DNA of 47,350 nt from Oligoflexia bacterium (GTDB taxonomy: Bacteria > Bdellovibrionota > UBA1018): contig JARLHE010000021.1 of assembly GCA_031292385.1 (NCBI GenBank), forward strand, positions 1 to 47,350, in the 5' to 3' direction. Each line of letters begins with the position of its first letter. Positions within the stretch are counted from its first letter, which is position 1. The notes beneath the pieces were generated by a model. It searched no databases. It saw only the letters and a program-made list of their open reading frames with translations, and was not told where the DNA came from. Of this stretch, positions 42,212-47,350 are shown one piece after another. Made by a program: the position numbers and the translations under genes.

Positions 42212-43174
42212 ATGAGCCGCAAAACTCTACGGAAAGTCTTGGCTTACGACCTGGGTGGAACCAAAATCCACGTAGGCGTCGTGAATTCCGACGGACAGGT
42301 TTTGGAAGCGATTCGCGCACCGGTCGCGGTCGCCCAGGGCAAAAAAGCGGTTTTCGAGCAGCTTGCCCGCCTGGGAAATCACTTCCTAGAGAAGCACCCG
42401 GAGATCCGCCGAGTCGGAGTCGCCTCGGCCGGTCCCCTCGATCCGAAGCGCGGGGTACTCCTGGACCCTACCAATTTAGCGAAATCGGCCGACCCCAAGG
42501 AAGCCTGGGGCCAAGTTCCCCTCGCAAAAGACCTGGGAAAAATGCTGAACCGCCGCGTGGAGCTCGAAAACGACGCCGCGGCCTCAATCCTCGCGGAGCA
42601 TTGGCTCGGGAAGGCTCGCGGTTACGAGAACGCCATGATTTTGACACTGGGAACGGGGCTCGGCACCGGCATCATCGCGAACGGAGAATTGGTCCGCTCC
42701 GGACGCTGCCTTCACCCGGAAGCCGGACACATCATCATTCGAGCCGGCGATCGATCCGCCCTCTGCGGCTGCGGAAATTACGGCTGCGCGGAAGCCTATC
42801 TTTCTGGACGGAATTTCGCGCGCCGAAACGCTCCCAAATTAGGAAGACCTGAATTGACCGGCAAGGAAATCACCGCGCTGGCGCGAAAACGCGATCGCCA
42901 GGCCCTGGCCGCCTTTGACGAATACGCCGAGATGATGGCGGCAGCGGTCTACAGCTACACCGTGATTTACTGCCCGGAGATCATCGTCTTTACCGGAAGC
43001 TTCGCGGCGGCATCGCCTTTCTTCCTTCCGAAAGTCCGCAAATTACTGGAGCCGATGATGAAACGAAGGCGCGAAGGAATCGACCTGCTCCCGACGCTCA
43101 CCGTCTCGTCGTTGAGAAACAAGGCCGGACTCCTGGGCGGGGCCTTCGTCGCCCTCAATGATCGGAATCTGTAA
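42212..43174 (+). CDS. ROK family sugar kinase (glucokinase-like)
   Basis: This 320-residue ROK protein has the phosphate loop DLGGTKIHVGVV near the start, GVASAGPLDP, ENDAAASILAE with the catalytic Asp, and the adenosine segment TLGTGLGTGIIANGEL. The ROK zinc site is clear: HPEAGH followed by CGCGNYGCAEAYLSG. It most likely phosphorylates glucose or an N-acetylated amino sugar. There is no DNA-binding domain, so it is an enzyme and not a repressor. ATG 42212 is used; an upstream ATG at 42185 would overlap the ftsK start. Its stop is part of a 16-base palindrome. Confidence 0.9.
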   Translation: MSRKTLRKVLAYDLGGTKIHVGVVNSDGQVLEAIRAPVAVAQGKKAVFEQLARLGNHFLEKHPEIRRVGVASAGPLDPKRGVLLDPTNLAKSADPKEAWGQVPLAKDLGKMLNRRVELENDAAASILAEHWLGKARGYENAMILTLGTGLGTGIIANGELVRSGRCLHPEAGHIIIRAGDRSALCGCGNYGCAEAYLSGRNFARRNAPKLGRPELTGKEITALARKRDRQALAAFDEYAEMMAAAVYSYTVIYCPEIIVFTGSFAAASPFFLPKVRKLLEPMMKRRREGIDLLPTLTVSSLRNKAGLLGGAFVALNDRNL

Positions 43175-43187
43175 GAGCGCGCTCTTA
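43172..43187. terminator. 16-base perfect palindrome between convergent genes
   Basis: TAAGAGCGCGCTCTTA is a perfect palindrome. It includes the ROK stop codon and ends 2 bases before the stop of the opposite gene at 43190. It fills almost the whole gap between two convergent genes and could slow or end transcription from both sides, though it lacks a loop and a T-run. Confidence 0.35.
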
Positions 43188-43189
43188 AA

Positions 43190-43765
43190 TCAGAGTCTGA
43201 AGACGCCGCCGACGACGATCAGCTCGTGACTGAGCTCAAAACGCAAAGCCACCTGTTCGTTGATGCTCATCATCGCGCCCGCGCCGATTCTCGGAAAAAA
43301 CACGGTATGGCTTCCGAGGCCGCTACCCTGAGCACTTCCGCCCACGCCGCCCAACGCGTAAAACGTCCAATCGGGATTCAAAGTGAAATCCCAACGCCCG
43401 TGAACGCTGTAAAACCAAGCCGTATTGCCGGCCACGAAAACGGGGCCGATTTCGCCTTCAATGAAAACCTGATTGTTGATATCCGGCACGAAACCGCGAT
43501 CGAGGATTTTCTTGGCCACCGCGCCGATGAGGGAGAAGCCCGCATGATAATCGTCGATCACGCCGATGCCGCCGAGAGCGGAAAAATTGAAGTCACTCGG
43601 ATTCGCGGAGCCCTTCCAATCTTCCGAGGAGCCGCGGGAATACGTTCGCGTATTCGAATCAACCGATGAATAAGTATCCGGCTTGGATCCGGAGGCTGCC
43701 GAGGCGAGAGCGGGACTCAGGATCAAAAGAGAAACCAGTGCGAAACGGGAGATAGAAATGTTCAT
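43190..43765 (-). CDS. Exported, probably outer-membrane beta-barrel-type protein
   Basis: This 191-residue protein has a signal peptide (1 to about 23, ending ASAA), followed by a Ser/Thr-rich stretch and a region with alternating hydrophobic residues and glycines (FSALGGIGVIDDY, GEIGPVFVAGNTAWFY, WTFYALGGVGGSA, IGAGAMMSINEQVALRFELSHELIVVGGVFRL). The pattern of about eight strands fits a small outer-membrane barrel. No specific family is recognised. It is the last gene of the kinase-regulator-Nudix run, 9 bases after the Nudix gene, and might respond to that system. Confidence 0.75.
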   Translation of the reverse strand: MNISISRFALVSLLILSPALASAASGSKPDTYSSVDSNTRTYSRGSSEDWKGSANPSDFNFSALGGIGVIDDYHAGFSLIGAVAKKILDRGFVPDINNQVFIEGEIGPVFVAGNTAWFYSVHGRWDFTLNPDWTFYALGGVGGSAQGSGLGSHTVFFPRIGAGAMMSINEQVALRFELSHELIVVGGVFRL

Positions 43766-43774
43766 GAATCATTT

Positions 43775-44404
43775 CTACCTTACCTTCTCCCAACGATCGA
43801 GAAAGTTTTTGATCATCGCCGCGGTCACTCCCCAAATCCGATGACCCTGGTAGTAGAAGACATGGGTCTGAAATTCCGTGACTCCCCTGAAAATCGCCTC
43901 ACGTCGGTAAGTATTCGGATCAGAGAGGACTTTCCAGGGAACCCAAAGGGTTTCGGAAATCTCCCCCGCACTCACCACAAGGTGAATCGCCGACATCGAT
44001 TTTCGATGCAGAGCGACGTAAGGCTCAATCAGAAAACCCGTGATGACCCCCACCGGCGGAAGCTGTCCCAAAACCTCGAGATCAGCTCGTGCGATCCCTA
44101 CCTCTTCTTCCGTTTCGCGAAAAGCGGTCTCGAGGAAATGATGCCCGCTCATCTCTTCGGGCTCGCATTTCCCGCCCGGAAAAGCCATTTGCCCGGTGTG
44201 ATTGACGACCGACTCGGCCCGTCGAGTCACCAAAAGATGCGGCTCTCCCGACTGAAGCGCGAAAACCAGCATCACGGCGGCGCGGGCGGTGAGCTCGCCC
44301 GAAGGGGGCCGATCGACATAGGGAACATCCAGCGAGAGCGCCGCGCGCGCGCGTTGCGTAAAGTTTACGAAGAGCGGGTCATTTTCCGCGGAGATCAATG
44401 CCAT
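43775..44404 (-). CDS. Nudix hydrolase, CoA-pyrophosphatase type
   Basis: This 209-residue Nudix protein carries a PGGKCEPEEM...TAFRETEEEVGI box. That box is about three residues longer between the GG and RE than in standard CoA-cleaving members. The upstream AVMLVFALQSGEPHLLVTRRA and the TAFRE sequence follow the NudL/YeaB pattern, so cleavage of CoA or its derivatives is the best guess. ATG 44404 overlaps the end of the response-regulator gene by 26 bases, which suggests coupled translation. Confidence 0.85.
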   Translation of the reverse strand: MALISAENDPLFVNFTQRARAALSLDVPYVDRPPSGELTARAAVMLVFALQSGEPHLLVTRRAESVVNHTGQMAFPGGKCEPEEMSGHHFLETAFRETEEEVGIARADLEVLGQLPPVGVITGFLIEPYVALHRKSMSAIHLVVSAGEISETLWVPWKVLSDPNTYRREAIFRGVTEFQTHVFYYQGHRIWGVTAAMIKNFLDRWEKVR

Positions 44405-45770
44405 AGCGCTGGGCCTTTCGATAAAGCGTGGCTCGATCGATTCCCAGCACCTCCGATGCCTTGGACTTATTGTAATTCACGTCCTGCAGGACTTTGAGAA
44501 TGTGGATCTTCTCCATCTCTTCGAGCGAGCTCGTCCCCGCATCGCTCGCGGCAACGGAGCCCAAAGCCGTGCTTGCCGCCGGCGGCTGCGCTTCGGCCGC
44601 GGCTATTTCGGACGGAAAATCCTCCGGAAAGAGAACCGACGTGTTCGTCATCGCCACGGCGCGCTCGATCGCGTGCTCCAGCTCGCGGACATTTCCCGGC
44701 CACGCATATTTTCGAAGCAGCTCCATCGCCTCGTCGGAAACGTGCGAGACGGACTTCTTGTTCCGCGCCGCGTACTTGACCACGAAATGATGGATGAGAT
44801 CGGCCAAATCCTCGGGCCGGTCCCGAAGCGGCGGGATTTCGATCGAAATGACTTTCAGCCGGTAAAAAAGATCCTCGCGGAATTTGCCGCCTTTGACCAA
44901 GGCTTCGAGATCGCGATGAGTGGCCGCGATCACGCGCACATCGGATTTCCTGACCTCGTTCGAGCCCACCGGCTTGAACTCGCCCTCCTGAAGCACGCGC
45001 AAAAGCTTCACCTGAAGCGAGGGCGAAACATCGCCGATCTCATCCAAAAAAAGCGTGCCGCCGTTGGCCTCGTCGAAAAGACCGCGTTTATCCGCCACCG
45101 CGCCGGTGAACGCCCCTTTAACGTGGCCAAAGAGCTCGCTCTCGAGCAGATTTTCGGCCAAGGCCCCACAATTGACCGCGACGAAGCGCTTGTTGCGGCG
45201 CGGGCTGTTGTCATGAATGGCGCGGGCCACGAGTTCCTTGCCGGTCCCGCTCTCCCCGATGACCAGCACCGTGCTTGCCGACATCGCCGCGCGGGCCACG
45301 GTTTTATAGACTTCCACCATCTTCGGGGATTTTCCGATCAGTCCCTTGCCGCCGACATCGAGATTGCTCGAGGACGCGGGCGCAAGACGCGAAGCCCCTT
45401 TGGTCGACTCCCAATGCTTCATCGCGCGCGCGACCACCGCCTTGAATTCGTCGATTTTGAACGGCTTGCTTACATAATCGAAAGCGCCGGCCTGGATCGC
45501 CTCGATCGCCCCGTCCATGCTGCCGAACCCGGTCATCAGGATCACGGCGGTGCCGACGTTCGCCTTTTTCACCTCGCGCAAAACGGCCATGCCGTCCATC
45601 TCGACCATGCGGATATCCGAGACGACGACCGGAAATTTTTCGCGCCGGTACTCTTCCACGGCCTCCTCGCCGCTCGCCGCGAGACGCACGGTATAACCCT
45701 GCCGAACCAGGATTTCCTGGATCAGCTTGCGCGTCACATCGTCATCATCGACCACGAGTATCTGGCTCAA
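44379..45770 (-). CDS. Sigma-54-dependent response regulator (NtrC family)
   Basis: The 463 residues form three domains. The receiver (1-120) has Asp8/9/10 and phospho-acceptor Asp52 (VVSDIRM). The AAA+ sigma-54 activator domain (about 155-380) has [23 protein letters not shown], and the arginine finger region. The Fis-type helix-turn-helix is at the end ([21 protein letters not shown]). TTG 45770 is chosen: it overlaps the kinase stop as TTGA, and GAGGA lies about 7 bases upstream. TTG 45800 is the alternative. It should act with the kinase at 45767 to switch on sigma-54 promoters; none was identified in the window. Confidence 0.93.
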   Translation of the reverse strand: MSQILVVDDDDVTRKLIQEILVRQGYTVRLAASGEEAVEEYRREKFPVVVSDIRMVEMDGMAVLREVKKANVGTAVILMTGFGSMDGAIEAIQAGAFDYVSKPFKIDEFKAVVARAMKHWESTKGASRLAPASSSNLDVGGKGLIGKSPKMVEVYKTVARAAMSASTVLVIGESGTGKELVARAIHDNSPRRNKRFVAVNCGALAENLLESELFGHVKGAFTGAVADKRGLFDEANGGTLFLDEIGDVSPSLQVKLLRVLQEGEFKPVGSNEVRKSDVRVIAATHRDLEALVKGGKFREDLFYRLKVISIEIPPLRDRPEDLADLIHHFVVKYAARNKKSVSHVSDEAMELLRKYAWPGNVRELEHAIERAVAMTNTSVLFPEDFPSEIAAAEAQPPAASTALGSVAASDAGTSSLEEMEKIHILKVLQDVNYNKSKASEVLGIDRATLYRKAQRYGIDLRGK

Positions 45771-47203
45771 TACGGGATCCTCATCGTTACTTCGGTCCAA
45801 CTTCCTTCCTTGGAATCGATCCTCAGCTCGCCTTCGTATTTGCGGACCAGTTGCTGACAGATCGTCAATCCAAGGCCGGTGCCCTCGCCCGGGCCTTTCG
45901 TCGTGAAAAACGGCTTCAGGACATTGGGCAGATCCGCCTTGCGGATTCCTTCTCCTGTATCATGAATCGTGATTTCGGCCCACTCCCGCCCGCCTTCCTG
46001 CAAGCGTCGCGAGCCGATCTCAAGGCGCAACCCTTCCCGCCCGCGTTTATTCTGTTTCGAGCGCAAGCTGTCCAAGGAATTGTTGATCAGATTCAAAAGC
46101 ACCTGCTCGATATCGAGCGGCACGACCCGGACCGGGCCCAGGTTTCGATCCAGGCTCCTCTCCACTCGCACGCCCAATGACTCGATACGCGGATGGACAA
46201 TGCCGAGCGTCCGCTCGGCCAGCTGATTGAGGTCCACCAGCTGACGCTGCGAAGTGGGCTTCGCCGTGCTCTGCAAGAAGCCTTTCACGATCGATTCGAT
46301 TTTCGAAAGCTGTCCGCGAATGATCTCGAGCCGGCTCTGGGCTTCGACGCCGGCTCCCGTGGCCGGGATTTCTTCGGAGAGCAATTGTACATGCCCGCCC
46401 ACGGCGTTGAGAGGGGTTCCGATTTCGTGGGCGAAGCTCGCGGTGAGCTGGCCCATGACGGCGAGTTTTTCGGTATTCATCAGCTGGCGCTGCACTTCGT
46501 GAAGCTGTTCGGTCAGCTCCAGGTTATGGGTTTCCGCCTCCCGCAGCTTACGATCGTTCGTGATGGTTTTCCGCAGAAAGTAACTCAAACCCAGGATCAG
46601 CATGACGACCGAAAAAATGGCGGCCGAAACGGTCGTTCGCCAAACCGCGCGCAAAACGCGTTGCACGACACCCAAAGAAACCTGGACCCGAACGGCGCCC
46701 AAAAGCCGCCTCGGCCCCCGCGGATCGCGGGCCTTTTGCTCGATCGGAACCCGAACCTCCCAGGAAGGCGCTCCGAGCTCGTCGGTTTGATATTCGCCGG
46801 TAACCGTATCCGTCAGAAGCTCGGCCGGAGCGACCGCGGTGGGATCTTCCTCAATATTGGTCGCGATGACTTTGATCGCCCCGGTCACGGGATCGCGCAC
46901 GACCACCTCAAGACGCTGAATGCTCGGCTGGGTATAAAGAATTTCCTGGATACGGCGCTCGATCAATTGTCCCGCGTTGAACTGTTGAAGAAGACGGCTG
47001 CTGACGATTTCGGTCGCGAGCGTTTTGCCGGTATTGATCCCGACCTGACGAAGATCGTCTTCCAAGATGGGTTTGGTCAGCTCGTTTTCAGCTAAAGTGA
47101 CCACCAAAAAGGTCGGAACAATGACGGCGACCAGGGTCAGAATGATTTTGGCTTGGAGATCAAGCCGGCGATAAAGCGGCGACGACGCCGAGGAATCTGA
47201 CAT
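45767..47203 (-). CDS. Membrane sensor histidine kinase, NtrB-like catalytic core
   Basis: This 478-residue kinase has a membrane span at about 18-37, a periplasmic sensor region (about 40-188), a second span (about 190-210), and then a HisKA domain with phospho-accepting His259 (FAHEIGTPLNAVGG). The ATP-binding domain carries NLINNSLDSL, DTGEGI and GTGLGLTICQQL. It is paired with the sigma-54 regulator gene by a TTGA overlap. The sensor region has a PAS-like or sCACHE-like feel, but its ligand is not evident. A strong terminator lies only about 15 bases before the ATG. Confidence 0.93.
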   Translation of the reverse strand: MSDSSASSPLYRRLDLQAKIILTLVAVIVPTFLVVTLAENELTKPILEDDLRQVGINTGKTLATEIVSSRLLQQFNAGQLIERRIQEILYTQPSIQRLEVVVRDPVTGAIKVIATNIEEDPTAVAPAELLTDTVTGEYQTDELGAPSWEVRVPIEQKARDPRGPRRLLGAVRVQVSLGVVQRVLRAVWRTTVSAAIFSVVMLILGLSYFLRKTITNDRKLREAETHNLELTEQLHEVQRQLMNTEKLAVMGQLTASFAHEIGTPLNAVGGHVQLLSEEIPATGAGVEAQSRLEIIRGQLSKIESIVKGFLQSTAKPTSQRQLVDLNQLAERTLGIVHPRIESLGVRVERSLDRNLGPVRVVPLDIEQVLLNLINNSLDSLRSKQNKRGREGLRLEIGSRRLQEGGREWAEITIHDTGEGIRKADLPNVLKPFFTTKGPGEGTGLGLTICQQLVRKYEGELRIDSKEGSWTEVTMRIPY

Positions 47204-47218
47204 GACATGACCCTATCA

Positions 47219-47279
47219 TAAAAAAAAGCCAGCGAATCGGAGCCAATTTTGGTTGGCCTTTGATCCGCTGGCGTTTTTT
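47219..47279 (-). terminator. Strong hairpin terminator directly before the histidine kinase gene
   Basis: GCCAGCGAATC (47228-47238) pairs with GATCCGCTGGC (47262-47272) apart from one mismatch, with an inner GCCAA/TTGGC hairpin. On the minus strand it is followed by a run of seven or eight T, and on the plus strand by GTTTTTT, so it could act both ways. For leftward transcription it ends the gene cut by the window edge, only about 15 bases before the kinase ATG. Confidence 0.85.
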
Positions 47280-47296
47280 ACTCGATTCGATCTGAA

Positions 47297-47350
47297 TTAT
47301 TGGATCGCGGGAGTAGCAGGCAGAGCCGCTGGAGCGGAGCCGCTTGGCTC
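47297..47350 (-). CDS. C-terminal end of an unknown protein, cut by window edge
   Basis: The minus strand is open from the window edge to a TAA at 47297-47299, giving the last 17 residues EPSGSAPAALPATPAIQ. This Pro/Ala-rich tail is typical of the end of an exported or envelope protein, but nothing more can be said. The strong terminator that follows at 47219-47279 supports a real gene end here. Confidence 0.5.
   Translation of the reverse strand, partial: EPSGSAPAALPATPAIQ

Noticed and set aside
44577..44588. GCCGCCGGCGGC palindrome in the response regulator gene
   Set aside because: It lies in Ala/Gly codons, differs from the 16-mer near the HNH gene, and is expected by chance in GC-rich coding DNA.
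1..47350. tRNA or rRNA genes, CRISPR arrays, insertion sequences, prophage or integrase genes
   Set aside because: No such feature could be recognised by reading both strands. Mobility is suggested only by the HNH family.

Overview
The window is about 47 kb of dense bacterial chromosome with roughly 58% GC by eye. It has short gaps, many 1-4 base start/stop overlaps and almost only single-copy housekeeping genes. The gene order obgE-nadD-rsfS-rlmH-gpmI, a Rsm22-type methyltransferase, a HAD-IG 5'-nucleotidase, System II cytochrome c assembly and several lineage-expanded HNH endonuclease genes point to a delta-proteobacterium-like lineage, most likely Bdellovibrionota. That placement is inference. 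No rRNA, tRNA, CRISPR array, prophage or transposase was recognised.

Layout. 1-9 kb: the 3' end of an HNH gene, an exported unknown protein, rplU-rpmA with a clear terminator, then obgE-nadD-rsfS-rlmH, an AAA/DUF4143 ATPase inserted in the cluster, and gpmI-pfkA. 9-16 kb: a second HNH gene, comF, and the leftward run mltD-lysC-(FAD-like protein) with an exported unknown upstream. 16-22.7 kb: a secreted M4 metalloprotease behind a nested inverted repeat; a leftward operon of a carboxylase-like protein that has lost its catalytic and biotinylation residues, a PHA-system protein and a DUF507 protein; a divergent Rsm22; and a CheY coupled to an Hpt-like protein without the phospho-accepting histidine. 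22.7-31.3 kb: ccsB-ccsA, rlmL with an unknown partner, an exported unknown, rlmI and an NFACT/RqcH protein. 31.3-36.6 kb: an HNH gene relic beside a complete HNH gene, a tRNA nucleotidyltransferase, a HAD-IG nucleotidase and a fourth HNH gene. 36.7-47.35 kb: ftsK-SNF2, a ROK kinase, and a leftward operon of histidine kinase, sigma-54 response regulator, Nudix hydrolase and outer-membrane-type protein, ending in a gene cut by the window edge.

Main themes. Ribosome production and RNA modification are strongly represented (L21, L27, ObgE, RsfS, RlmH, RlmL, RlmI, Rsm22, RqcH-like, CCA-adding enzyme). The accessory layer is the HNH family: four genes and one relic in 47 kb, with all three complete copies lying tail-to-tail against a housekeeping gene. 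The most unusual single gene is the 617-residue carboxylase look-alike at 18540-20393, which keeps the full domain layout but lacks key active-site residues and the biotin lysine.
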